Origin: Taxillus chinensis
Lineage: Eukaryota; Streptophyta; Magnoliopsida; Santalales; Loranthaceae
Direction: 5' to 3'
DNA: 64,000 nt
Assembly (NCBI GenBank): GCA_023512835.1
Contig: CM042089.1
Coordinates: 23,155,519-23,219,518, forward strand
Program-made: the position numbers and the translations under genes
Shown here: positions 11,178-23,165 of the stretch, piece after piece
Position numbering within the stretch: position 1 is the stretch's first letter
How the letters are laid out: every line of letters begins with the position of its first letter
Notes under the pieces: model-generated
Database searches by the model: none
Told to the model about the DNA's origin: nothing
The model's input: the letters and a program-made list of their open reading frames with translations, nothing else

Positions 11178-11717
11178 ACTCGACTCCGCATACGGATAAG
11201 ACTCTAATTTTTTTTTATATATGCATACATATTGTGATTGATGAATATATTAAAAATTTTAAGATTTGGTGTTTAATTTCAAGTATGATAGTTTTATGTT
11301 TCAAATAAAATACCGTGAATATATATGTAATAAAGTTTATGAGACATACATGAGTCATATGTGCCTAATTGGTTTCTTGATTTATTATAAATTATAAATA
11401 CATGAAATCAAATGATTGACTATAAATAACATCATCAATAAAGTCTTTTGAGTTGTTTTTAGCTACACTACCATATAAACCCATGACAACAAAGTTATTA
11501 AGTAACTATAACTATGGATGTCTTATATTGCATATTGATACATTGACGGCTATGATTCGTTACTTATGGTTTTGTTGGTCCGGATTTTGTTTAGAAATGT
11601 TATCTTTGTTACACAGCCTGAGAGTTTTGTTCTTTACTATATGTATAGATTAAAGTTTTCAAGTTTAATAAAATATTTTAAGGTTTTCAAGTTTAGCGTT
11701 TTGCTCAAGTGGGAGAA

Positions 11718-12141
11718 TATTAGAAGCTTTTTAAATTTGGGTTACCGTTAATTATAATCTGTTAATTAAAATCGGACTGTGATACAAGATAATGCAGGTA
11801 GCTCATATAAGGTTATATTTGTTATTGGGCTATGCGCATCTCATATATATTTTAATATAGTTTTACGGCTCAGTGTAGGCCTTATATACTAATGAGGCCC
11901 GTTGATGGATAAGACCCATTAGGTCATTGCGTGACTAGGTCCCTCCCTCTGTTCTTTCTATATATATATATGTGTGTGTGTGTTGGTGGTATAGCCCTAA
12001 CTCATCCATCGAGTTGAGCCGTCAAGGTGAGAATAAGAGGAAGAAGACCAGTCGCACTCGTAGTGTTCATTATTGATCTGCTACGGAGAAAACAGATAAG
12101 TGTTATACTGTGATATTGATTAATATACATGATCTTGGGTA
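11718..12141 (+). mobile_element. LTR-like repeat, member 2, with upstream polypurine tract
   Basis: Diverged relative (about 80%) of 9749-10128. The sequence just before it, caagtgggagaa (11,706-11,717), is a typical copia polypurine tract, so this is likely a 3' LTR whose internal region has decayed. A (TA)n(TG)n run lies at about 11,961-11,982. Confidence 0.55.
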
Positions 12142-12625
12142 TTCATATTATTGTTTATAGTTCCTAGTAAGGCTCTTGGCTTGTTATTTATTTTAAGTGA
12201 TTATGAGTTTGATCTTAAACACATTATAAAAGCTTGTAAGCTTAATAAGCTTGAACTCTAGTTTGGTCCATGCTTAATGAATTAACTTGAACTTAATGAG
12301 TTTGAACCTAGTGAGTTTACGTTGTTATATTTATTAAATTGTATATTTTTTTAAAATATTATTAACTATTTTATTAGTTTGATGTTAAGTTAATAATATT
12401 TTTTAAAGTTAATTTGAGCAAAATAAATTTAATATTTAAACTTAACTCAACCTTACGAGCCTAGCTTAATGAGTTCAAACCAGTCGAGTCCAGATGAGCA
12501 TATAAATTTGAGTTGAAACACGTTTAAGTTCGAGCTTAATTTAATAATAATATATATGTAAATGTTATAATTATTAATATAATTTTATTTTTTATTGAAA
12601 ATAAAAAAATATTTGGAATCTATTA

Positions 12626-12762
12626 TTAAAAATCTATCCAATAAAATCAATATTGAATATAAAATAATTACTTTAATTTCTTGTGTTTAAATATAACAAA
12701 ATTACTAAAGCTTAAAATAATTATTTTATATTCAATATTGATTTTATTGGATAGATTTTTAA
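12626..12762. repeat. Perfect 45 bp inverted repeat with 47 bp loop
   Basis: The arm at 12,626-12,670 (core atccaataaaatcaatattg) is the exact reverse complement of 12,718-12,762. AT-rich foldback structure. Its RNA would form a long perfect hairpin. No open frame. Confidence 0.9.
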
Positions 12763-13286
12763 TTATTATTTTTTAATTATTTTGAATAATAAAATAATTG
12801 CAATATTCAATAATTATTATAGAAGAAATCATAACAGAAACAATTGCTATTGAACATAAAATGGGAATGGAGAAATCTCTTACCCTCAACAACTGTCATA
12901 AAGGGTGAGGATAACCCCTCCCTATATATAGAAATTGCTCAAATAGTAAATGCCTTGTAGTTTTCTTTAGAGCTCATTTTGTACAAACTATATATTATTC
13001 TTACACATAATTTGTTGTTAGGAAAAATATATTCATAGGTATATTATGCGGGTAATTTATGCATGTATACCTATCCTGTTGTTGGATTGGTATTTTTTTT
13101 AAAAAAATTAATATCAATTCAATGGCAATGAAAATAATTTTATACGGATTACCTGCACAATGTACATGTATATATCATTACTCTTGTTGTTATATATTTA
13201 TACAAACATAAGTAATATTACGTACCATCGGAATTATATAACTAGTGGATAATCAAAACGATATAACAACATATCAAATCATCATT

Positions 13287-13310
13287 GGGGGGGGGGGGGG
13301 GGGGGGGGGG
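13287..13310 (+). repeat. Run of 24 G
   Basis: An unbroken G tract between atcatt and atgagagagagag. It can form a G-quadruplex and is also a likely place for length error. Confidence 0.9.
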
Positions 13311-13527
13311 ATGAGAGAGAGAGAGACAAAAATAAAATAAAATAAATAAATAAATCATGGTTGTCAACATAGGTCACGATTTTGCTGCGATATTGTGAGT
13401 TGGTTACACATATCATTTCTCTAAAAACATATAATTCAATATGTAATTGAGTATTAAATAATTAATTATAAATTAGGTGAATTAAATGCTTGAGTAGCAA
13501 TTTTTTAATAGGTTAATCAATAGGTAT

Positions 13528-14330
13528 TGTCACACTCGAATTTCCAACCCAAGAAAATCACAACAAACACATAACAAATACCTACAAGACAAACCACATA
13601 TTTATTCATAATTTAAAAACTCTTTTATATCATTTTCTACATGGAGTTACATCCGTTCATCGAACAACTTGAAAATAAATGAAATTGACAACAAAATAAT
13701 TAAACTCGGAGTCTCTACCTTGGTGTCCTACCTAATACTTGTAGGTTCTTGAAAAGAAAACAATTACAACAGGAGCGGTGAGCAGTCACAACTTAGTAGA
13801 GATCATGTCTCTCCAAACCATCCCATGCTCCTAGCATTTACATGATAATGTGTACAAGTGTAGTATCGTGACAACATATAAACGATCCATAAGAAGCATT
13901 TCAACCTCACATGGTATATGAATAGAACATGAACAAACCACATAGGATCCACAACCTCGCCACACAAGCTATCACATCTTTAGCTACACAAGCTATCACA
14001 TCCTTAGCCACATAAGCCACTACATCCACAACCAAACAAAGCTACTACATCCACAGTCAAATAAACTACTACATCCACAGCTAAATAGGCTACCACATCC
14101 ACAACCACACAAGCTACTACATCCACAAGGTCATAATACAAATGAAAGCATAATATCACAAATTAACATATCCATCCATAAAGTAAGAGTACTTCACAGG
14201 ACATGCTTATCATACAAGACACACGCTTACCATAACAACACATATATTGAAGGCATATATATAACACAAGCAAAAATGATGTTAATCCTCCTAACACTCA
14301 CTCCCCAATCACAAGTCCTTTTGTGATTCC
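13528..14330 (-). mobile_element. Diverged Ty3-gypsy LTR remnant, antisense
   Basis: Read on the minus strand, the end (cttgggttggaaattcgagtgtgaca) and the preceding ~350 bp parallel the end of the solo LTR at 3517-5361: gtatcgtgac / tgtacac / ggagcatgggatgg / ggagacatgatc / tgctcac / cctacaag / aggtaggacaccaaggt. Identity is much lower, so it is an older relative. It also holds a tandem array (13,961-14,130) at the same relative place. The right limit is approximate. Confidence 0.65.
13961..14130 (-). repeat. Seven-unit ~24 bp tandem array in the antisense LTR
   Basis: Units follow the pattern acacaagctactacatccacaac. I count seven, of 24-25 bp. It lies where the related LTR has its ~36 bp minisatellite. 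Confidence 0.85.
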
Positions 14331-16440
14331 AAGGGTTCTCACGAAGCACTATTGCGAGTATTGTTTTTGATATGCTACTTTTGTTTTTTATAAGCAAAAG
14401 CTACAAAAACCTTTTGATAAACTAGGAAAAAAACACGAATAAAATGATTTTCTACTTTTTTATAATAAAAAAGGAGAAACCGTTTAAGAATTAATTTAAC
14501 AATTGATATAAAATAACTTTTGAAATTTTAAAATACTAATATTGACCCTGATCATAGGGATATGAGAAGGGGTGTAGGTTTAGAATTTAAAATTTAAGGA
14601 TATTTTTATCCTTTTGAACATCCAAAACAATTTTTTTATTTACCAAATAATTATTACTTGCTTTTAGAATTTATTGTATTTTTAAAATCATAGTTTACCA
14701 AATATTGACTTTATTTATTTCATGACAGTTTTTTAAGCATAGGTAAAAACAATTTCTTCTTAAACTAAAGCATTACCAAATTTGGCCATAAAGTTTCTTC
14801 TAAAACTAAAGCATTACTAAATTTGGCCGTAATCTAATCGAGTAATGCTTTGCACGATCGAGATTGTGTAATTGATGGGTAATTTTAATGACGTGACAGT
14901 GTACTAAATTATCGAAGGGAAAAAATTGAAGTTATAAAAAAAAACACAACAGTTCATATCAATTATGATTTTACAACGATATTGCGATCATAGATGGAGG
15001 CATGGGGAGCCGGTCGAGGCCATGGTCCCCCCCTATTTTTCTCTAGATTATATATAATATATATATATATATATTATATATATATATATATATATAATCT
15101 TAAAACTAAAATGTTTAATGATATAAATAGAGAAACAATTTTATAGGACAAAAAAATTGCCTTAAATCCTGGAAAACATTTACATAAAGTAATAAAGTTA
15201 TTAATTAGACATGATATTAGGGAATTTAATGGTATAAAACTAGCAATATAAAAGAAAATGGACAAGCATATAATAATAATATAGTCATAAAAGTCTTGTT
15301 CTAATGGGGTATATATATATATAAATTTAAAATTTTTATTTATAAATGAGTTGTTATAATATTAATTTTTTTTAGAAAAAATAAAGAATTATAGTTTTAT
15401 ATTAGCATAATACTAATATATAATCGTTAATATAAAATTTCACGATGTGTAAAGCTATAAATTATATTATCATAGTCAGTTAATATATAGTTATAGATTA
15501 ATGGGCCTATATTAGCGTGAGTCATTGAGTCATACATTAACGAATTAGATAATCTAATTTACATCATAGATAATAATATATAATTATATATATATAATAA
15601 AATAGACAAATTAATTAATTAAGTCATATAAATCTATTATATTAATATAAATTTATCTAAAACGTGATATATAATATATATACCAATAGTCATATAAAAC
15701 ATAATACTATTCATATAAAACATGACTCGTGATTGTTAATAGATAAATTTTTTTATTATACGGATGTAAGTATGGTAAGGTTTAAAAGTTATCAATAAAT
15801 TAACTAAATATCATATATCAAGAGATTTAAAATATATATAGCCTTATTAAACAAAACTCATGAAGAATAACAAAAATTGATATACCTATGAATGGTTTGA
15901 TATCTATAAAGAGAGTTATGCTTTCATTCCATCACTCGATATATATATAATTACAATCGTTAGGCTTTGATATATATGTCTATATTTTTAATTTCTATCA
16001 ATATTTAGATTTATTTGGTAATATGACTTATTGTCCCAAAGTGTTAATGATAAATATGCTACTAACTACAATAATGATAAATGGATTATATAATTTTTTA
16101 AAAGTTATCTAAGATTTAGTTATGAAAGGATTTGGTGAATTTTTTATACTTCTATATCATTACTTATGACCTAAATGATGGTAATTGCGGTTTAGAATAA
16201 TAGTTTCTAAATATAAGTTACAATAATATTAACAATTTGTATTTCTATCCCTCAAATCAAACTTTTTGGATTCATTTATTTTTGCAAAGATGGTAAAAAA
16301 AAACCGACCTTAAAACAAGAAAGTTAGAATTCATATCTTTTCCCTACAAGAACGAACTCACTATCATCACTTGTGATCCTATATATTTTCTTAATATAAT
16401 AATGAATGACAAACAACGCCGACACGCCTGAGTTGGCACT
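14331..16440. other. AT-rich stretch without genes
   Basis: No credible coding frame on either strand. Contents: two adjacent ~35 bp direct repeats (14,753-14,787 and 14,794-14,828, ending caaatttggcc), a fragment resembling one hAT end (gatggaggcatggggagccg, near 14,994), and TA tracts around 15,057-15,098 and 15,310-15,322. Confidence 0.6.
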
Positions 16441-16451
16441 GCACAAAAGTG

Positions 16452-16646
16452 TTACCTGGCAGTAGCATTCGTTGTGGTGCTTCTGGATTCTAATGTACTG
16501 CATCCAAGATCAAAATGAGCTTGCCGGCGGACCACTTTCGTCCCATTTTTGTAGTGAGCTCGCGTCATCTTTTCTAATAGAAGAGCGATCGCTTCGGTCA
16601 AAGCACTAATAGCACTGTCAGGGAAACGTGACGGCATAGGCACCAC
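16452..16646 (-). other. Unassigned minus-strand open frame
   Basis: 64 codons (MVPMPSRFPDSAISALTEAI...) in a patch with less AT bias than its surroundings, just left of a hAT-like element. Balanced amino-acid composition suggests a decayed exon, but no family is recognised and no splice context is convincing. Confidence 0.2.
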
Positions 16647-16818
16647 GGGACCCCCCCAACCAAAAGTATAACATGAAATAGTGCGAGCGCACCTAACTTG
16701 ATCTTCTTGTAAGAGAGAATGTCGATTGAATCTAATAGCTCTATTGGAAAGGAGACCACACTTTGTCTTTTAGGTTGGATTGCTGGTTTCAAAAGCACTA
16801 TAATAGGTTTGATATAGA

Positions 16819-17468
16819 CAGAGGCGGAGCCATGTTGGGACGAAAGGGGGCCATGGCCCCTCCTTTCGTCCGGATTATTAGTGCTATATGATAGGTTTTT
16901 TTAAATAGATTTTTTCAGTTAGCTGCCCTCCCTTTTTTAACGTGTTGTCTATATGTCTCATCCAGCTATCTCCCACCATCTTAATTTGGCAACTCGACAA
17001 TTTTAATTACAAGCTGTTTTAATTTGGCAATTCGACAATATTGCAGGAAGCAAAGTCGTCGACGGCTCGATGCCATCCTCCCTCCCCCAGGCGGCAGAGA
17101 CACAGACACACCGTCACGCACGCAGCGATGTCGTCGGCCGTCCGGCCCGTCCTCCCTCCACCAGGCGGCCATGCCCTGTGCCCCTAATCATCTCTCCTTA
17201 GGTTTATGATGTCAGTGACGCGTCACACCGACGTCGTCCTCTAGGCTCCAGGAGAGCTCGGCCTGCGCGTGCAACAAAGAACATCACTTCCAGGCTACGG
17301 CTGGTAGCGGCGGCCTCTGCTTCCGCCCTCCTCTCTTTTCCTCACGGCGGGGAAATGTCGCAAAGATCTCCGGCCATTTGCCCTCATCCGTCGCGTGTCG
17401 CCTGTCGGTAGAAAGGTAAAAGTCTCTTTTTGGCCCCCTCGGATCCGAAATCCTGGCTCCGTCCCCTG
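16819..17468. mobile_element. Non-autonomous hAT-like transposon (650 bp) with 8 bp target duplication
   Basis: The left end CAGAGGCGGAGCCATG and the reverse complement of the right end, CAGGGGACGGAGCCAGG, form terminal inverted repeats, and ggggggcca-type runs follow inside both ends. The element is flanked by the exact 8 bp duplication GATATAGA (16,811-16,818 and 17,469-17,476). An 8 bp duplication and CAG-starting ends are hallmarks of the hAT superfamily. The internal DNA is GC-richer than its surroundings and lacks a transposase-length frame. Confidence 0.85.
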
Positions 17469-17483
17469 GATATAGAATTATAT

Positions 17484-17491
<8 letters not shown>

Positions 17492-17528
<37 letters not shown>
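17492..17528 (+). repeat. (TG)n microsatellite
   Basis: About 18 TG units directly following the hAT target duplication and a short TA run. Confidence 0.95.
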
Positions 17529-17530
<2 letters not shown>

Positions 17531-17585
17531 CCGCACGCCAACGATAAGAATATCAAATTTTCAGCCCTGAGCTTGAAATGGGGAT

Positions 17586-17737
17586 AAGGGTGTCCCTCTA
17601 ATCAAGATCGGCTGGCCACTAGAAGCCACAGGGACAAGGCTCTCCCTTAAACCAAGATTGACTGGCAACTAGATGCCGCAGGACAACGATGTGCCTTCAA
17701 TCAAGATTGGCTGGTGGCCGGTAGAACGTCACTAACT
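17586..17737 (+). repeat. Three imperfect ~52 bp tandem repeats
   Basis: Each unit contains (t)caagat(c/t)g(g/a)ctgg followed by ctag(a/t)(a/t)gcc(a/g)cagg. The first two are closest; the third departs after ctggtggccggtag. No coding frame. Confidence 0.7.
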
Positions 17738-18366
17738 GTTTTGATAGACATACGAATCGCAGGCCATGGACGACATTCACACGACACATTAATTTCATAC
17801 AATGCACCACCAGACCCGATAATTTAAATTAATCAAATTAGTTTGGATGTTATATTTTAAATTATGTTGATATTTTTTATTTGAACAAAATCAAATAAAA
17901 TTAAACTTATTATTTCGATCAAATCAAATCGAATCGAATCGATTATTTGGATTGATTCGATTTGAATCAACAATTTAAAATATTATCGATTTTAATTTGT
18001 TTAATTCATTAACTTTTGAATTTTAAAAGTTAAAATAATATAAAATAATAAATAAATAATATATGTGCACGCTAATATTAATATATATATACCAAATTAT
18101 AATTGTAAACTTTTTAAAATTGAATAATATAGTGCACAAATACAACACATCCGTATTTCTTATCAAATAATCTTAAATAAATAAATTCTAAAATATAAAA
18201 TAAAATAAAAATATTATTTGATTTGATTTGGTTTAGATTGTAATTTTGAAATCTTAACAAAACCAAACCAATAATAATATTATTATACTTCAAAACAATT
18301 CAAAACATATTTTATTCCGTTTAATAAACTAACCGTTTTGGTAGATTGATTTAGGTAGTTTGGCGA
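17738..18366. other. AT-rich stretch without genes
   Basis: Contains short direct and inverted repeats of aaatcgaatcgattatttgg type around 17,915-17,975. No gene seen. Confidence 0.5.
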
Positions 18367-18371
18367 CTTAT

Positions 18372-18716
18372 AGCAACTCCAAGAGCCTCTTTACAATTTT
18401 CTCCACATATTCAGAATTTTTCACATGTAAAGAGCTGTTTTTTAACATACACTCCAAGAGCCTCTCTATTTTTATTAAAATAATAATTTATTAATAATAA
18501 TATTAATTGCATAGGAGAGAGGAGAGAGAGGAAAGGGAGAGAGGGAAAGAAGATAAAAAATAATAAAAAATTATGTGAAGAATGAATAGTGACTCTTCAT
18601 TTGTGAAGAGTCACCAGAATTTGTAGATGTAGAGAGCTTGATGAAGAGGTCATTGGAGCTCATTTTTGGCATTAGGCTCTCTATTTGTAGATAATAGAAA
18701 GCCTTTTGGAGTTGCT
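18372..18716. mobile_element. 345 bp MITE, PIF/Harbinger-like
   Basis: The left end AGCAACTCCAAGAGCCTCTTTA and the reverse complement of the right end, AGCAACTCCAAAAGGCTTTCTA, are terminal inverted repeats with 11 exact starting bases. Flanks are CTTAT on both sides (18,367-18,371 and 18,717-18,721), containing the TTA expected for PIF/Harbinger. A third copy of the end motif (actccaagagcctctcta) lies inside at about 18,451. No coding capacity. Confidence 0.8.
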
Positions 18717-19434
18717 CTTATAGGTTCACCCCTACGACCAACACCACTAATTACTACTTTCCTTTACCAAATTGTATTAATAGTAAATATTAACGATTTA
18801 TTTTAATTAACTTGAATTAATTATAGTAATTATTTATTCAAAAACATATAATAAACAATAACTATTGTTTTTTATTAAAATATATTAATTGACTTAAAAT
18901 GGATAAGAATAGTGATTTACTTGTTCAAAATACACAATAAACACTAATATGACTGCTAAAATTAATTTTCTCTTACTTCCTAAAAGTTATATGATCCTAC
19001 ATTAATTGTTTATAATTATCAAATTTGATTACTAGTAAATTTTAAATTCAGAGAAAATTTTTATAACTATAATACTTTATTAAAATATACATTAATTTGA
19101 CTTTTTCACTACACCCGTATGTGCCACTTTTAAAATTCTAATATTATTTTAGTCTTTTTAAATATTTATTTCATTAATTAAAAGTAGGAGGATTTAAGAT
19201 TAATAGGAGTGATTGTGTGAAACAAAAATGAATCAGGATTTTCTGTAATGACTACAAGAATACAAATTACAATATGCTCAAACTATAATATTTTGGTATG
19301 TAGTACACCAAAATTAAATTGTTTTGGTACGCAAGTATTTTGAAAAATACCAAAACTATCTTATCCAGAGAGAAAAAAACTGGAGAATTTTTTTTATGAA
19401 TGAATAATAAATATATAAATATAAAGATATTATA

Positions 19435-19940
19435 TGTAACGATTTAGACCACCCACTAGCAAGATATTATCCGTTTTAGGCCTTAGCCTACACGAATTTA
19501 TTTTTGGTAGGCTCAATTAAAGATTCCAAAAGGCCTCTTGTTAGGTAAGGTATATGTACCCACTTATGTGGCGTGTTTCATTCCCCTCCACTGTCGATGT
19601 GTGACTTACGGAGTTGGTTTTGTTCTCTACTAACATAGGCTAATTTTCACAATTCATCCCCCTTAAGAGGCTCACGTTCCTGTGGGACTAGCATACCAAC
19701 TTGGGTAATGACTCTAATACTAATTGTAACAATCTAGACCAACCCTTAGCAAGAAATTATTTGCTTTGGGCCTCAACCTACGTGAATTTGTTTTTGGTAC
19801 ACCCTAAAGTCCCAAAAGAGCCTCTTGCTGGATTAGGTATCCGTACCCACTTATATGGTATGTTTTGTTCCCCCACTACCAATATGGGATTTAAGGAGCC
19901 CGTTCCACCTTTTACTAACATAGGCTAGCCAATCCTCACA
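19435..19940 (-). mobile_element. TRIM retroelement (two 216-217 bp LTRs, 73 bp interior), antisense
   Basis: Two diverged direct repeats, 19,435-19,651 and 19,725-19,940, each run from TGTAAC to a TCACA end. Shared landmarks are tagaccaMcc, agcaaga, gtgtt/ttgttcccc and ctaacataggcta. The 73 bp between them holds, next to the right LTR, gactctaatactaa, a decayed reverse complement of the usual tRNA-Met primer site. Next to the left LTR is tcccccttaa, the complement of a polypurine tract. The element therefore reads on the minus strand. It is a complete TRIM with no coding room. The longer translation at 19,701-19,928 is incidental. Confidence 0.75.
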
Positions 19941-20430
19941 TCATATAGATACCCTAAATTTAAATTATATTTTAAAGATTCAGATGTAATCATATTTTGG
20001 AGTTTTTAAATTTTATTTATATATTTTATGAAAAATGGAGGGTCAATCAACATTAAAAAATGGTAGAATCTCTTATATGATGAGATGGCATATGATAGGT
20101 GACATTTTTATGCTATACGGATCAAACATGGGTGTTAGGGGAAAGTTACACAAATAATAATTAGATTATTATTTGGATTCAAACATAATAAAAATAAAAT
20201 AAAATAAAATAAATATCTAATAAAATTTTGGGTTTAATTTTATTTCAATTATTTAGGAATCCAAAAAATAATTTAATTATTATTATATATTCATTTATAA
20301 ATAATAAATTTCTGAATAATTATTTGAATGAATAATACATTTTTGTCATTATTATTTTTATTTTTCTTTATTATAATATTATGTACAGGTATATGAACAA
20401 ATAAATCTAATTTATAAGTGATGTAGCTTG

Positions 20431-21248
20431 TGTTGGCATTAAATAATAATTTAGTCAATATTATTATGTTTAAATGTGATCCATTCATTGGAGCCGTTTC
20501 ATGAGGTAGTAATTGTAATTGATTAGTAATTACATACTAATTCATTTGGGCAATTAAATCCATGAATAAGAAACGGTTAATTCTTCTCCCCTTTTCCGTA
20601 ACCTCCCAGACTATTATTATAACACATTTATTTTGATCCATGATGGCTGGAACAAATATTCAAGGAAAAAATGTGTTTCTTGTGTGTTTGATACGTGGGT
20701 TCACCAAGCCTGCTCTCTAGAGAAATTGCACCATCTAATGTTGAGAGAAAGGTTTGGAAACTAGCTATTGGAATTGAAGAATCAACAAGAAGGAAAGGTA
20801 TTTGATTTCATTGAATCAATCAAAGCCACTTGGAAAAAGCAAAGTCAATCATTCTCAGAGATTGGAGGTGGTCATTTCAAATTTGAGACAACCAATTTGA
20901 ATGACCAGAATGTCCAGAATGTTGATATGAAGAAATTAGGCGTGGTCAATCAAATGGTCAATTCAAATTTCAAATGACCAATTCAAATGACCAAAGGTTC
21001 CAGTCACATTCTTTGAAATTGTGAAGGTAGTCAATTGAAATTTCAAACGACCAATTCAATTGACCAGAGTACAATCTCTAATCAAATACTAAAGGCAATG
21101 GCTGGAGGTATTTATATCGTTTACTCTTATTGCTTCCGCTTTCATATATATGTTCATATGGTTTAAGAACATAATCGAGATGTGTATATATATATATATT
21201 CCATATATATATTCTGATTTACATTGGAGATGATTTATTTTCTCCACA
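20431..21248 (+). repeat. 5' LTR of the copia element
   Basis: Differs from the 3' LTR at roughly 15-20 places by eye, some of them indels. Contains W-box-type cores GTCAA at 20,844 and 21,030, GGTCAA at 20,944 and 20,956, and TTGACC at 21,060, embedded in a repetitive aattcaaatgacc-rich stretch. TA-rich run at 21,184-21,199. Confidence 0.95.
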
Positions 21249-22007
21249 TTTGGTATCGAGCTGACGTTATAATCTCTGCCTTGCTTGGAAATTAGTTATC
21301 ATTCGGTTTTATTAATTGATAACATTTCAATTCAATTTGATTATATTGATTTTTGGTGGACTCACGTCTTATTGTTTTTATCCAAGGAGAGGAGCTAGTT
21401 TTCATTCGGTTATGCCAGGAATGTTATAATTTGACTTATATGATTCTTATATTTTGGAATGAATATATAAGTTCTATATACATAAAGATCGGTATATAAT
21501 AAAGTGAAATGTCAAGTGATTTAAATTTTTTATTAGTTAGGGAATAGCCACAAGATCTCTAACTCTTGGAAATTTAATATTGAAATCACATGTGGATACT
21601 AGACATTAGTTGTAATTAATCATATGTAATATAATAAGATATGCCCACAGAAATTTTATTATATTTGTATGGTTAATTAGGGTGTGGTATTAGATTGTGT
21701 TTCTTAATTTACCCACAGGGATTAAGAAATATTGATTTGATGGCTTCACTATAAAGTAATATTATGAATCTAATTTGAATACACTTTAGCCCACAGGCAA
21801 GTTTTATGTCACTAGATTCATATCAAAGATAATTTACATTGGTAAATTGTGAATAAAGTTAAATTTTTAAACTTTGTTAATAAGCATATTTATTTGTTTG
21901 CGGTATTTTTACCTGGAAACATTTCGATGTTAAATGTGAAATTCTGAATTAAGAGATGATAACTACAAGGTGTGGAAGGAGAGAGTGTTACTGCATTTAG
22001 GGTGGAT

Positions 22008-22836
22008 GGATATTGATTATGCTATTCGGAAAGACAAACCGCCTAGCATAACGGAGAATAGTTCTCCAGGATGCGAGTGATCTTTATGAAAAGTGGGAGC
22101 GATCTAATCGTCTCTCTGCTTATGTTCATAAAGACTCATATTAGTGCTAGCATTCGAGGTTCCGTCATTCAAGACAAGAAAGTCAAGGATCTTCTTCAAG
22201 CCATCGATGAGTAGTTTGCATCCTCCCGATAAGGCTCTCGCCAAAGACCTTGATTATGAAGTTCTCATCCATGAGGCACACCGAGGTTAAAGGAGTGCGT
22301 GATTATATCATGCGCATGAGGGATATAGCGGCTCAACTTCAGACTTTAGAAGTTACCATGTCGAAATCTTTCCTAGTCCATTTCATTTTGTGCACTCTAC
22401 CTCAACAATATGCCCCTTTTAAGATATCTTATAACACACATAAAGACAAATGGTCAATTAATGAACTTATGACCATGTGCGCTCAAGAGGAGGGTAGATT
22501 GTTAATGGAAGAAGGCGAAAAGGTGAACCTTACCACAACTTCTTTTTCAAAGAAGAAAAAGGATCACATTAAGGAAAAGGAAAAGAGAAAGATTCATGTA
22601 AACCAAGTCATAAAGAAAGAGTCAAAGTGTTACTTTTGTAAAAAGAAGGGACACATAAAGAAGGATCGCATTAAGTTCAAGGCTTGGCTTGAGAAGAAAG
22701 GTAATTTTCTAGCATTTGTTTGTTATGAATCTAATATGGTTAGTGTTAATCATGATACATGGTGGATTGATCTTGGGACTACAATCCATGTTACAAAAAC
22801 CTTACAGGGTATGACAAACCTAAGGAAGCCAAGGTG
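22008..22836 (+). pseudogene. Copia gag and start of protease
   Basis: Readable gag begins near 21,955 (DDNYKVWKERVLLHLGWMD) and continues, after breaks near 22,050-22,250, in the frame 22,250-22,837. The zinc knuckle is CYFCKKKGHIKKDR: the last Cys of CX2CX4HX4C is Arg. The protease site reads WWIDLGTT, where copia proteases have D-S-G, so the active-site Ser position is changed. Both changes suggest loss of function beyond the frameshifts. Confidence 0.75.
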
Positions 22837-23165
22837 ACGGTGAAAGACTTATCTATTCAGTAACAAGATAGCTTCACATGTGGAAGCCATTGGAACATGC
22901 AATTTGGTTTTAAGTCCTGGTTTCACTTTGCGTTTGGATAGAACATTTTATGTTCCTAATTTTGCAAGGAATTTGATTTCAGATCTGGACTTTTACCTTT
23001 TTGGATTTTCCTTTAATTTTGCAGACTCGGTTTAAGTATTATCGAAATTACAAATTATTGGTTATGGTACATTGTCCGATAATTTATTTAAGCTTGGCTT
23101 GCAAAGTGATACCAATTACTATAATTCTATGCATGTTAGTGTTGGTTTAAAAAGATGTATTATGA

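Noticed and set aside
13961..14130. CRISPR-like regular spacing
   Set aside because: Plant nuclear context, units are contiguous tandem repeats without unique spacers, within an LTR.
17284..17556. Minus-strand open frame with His-Thr repeat
   Set aside because: Runs across the (TG)n microsatellite and the right end of the hAT-like element.
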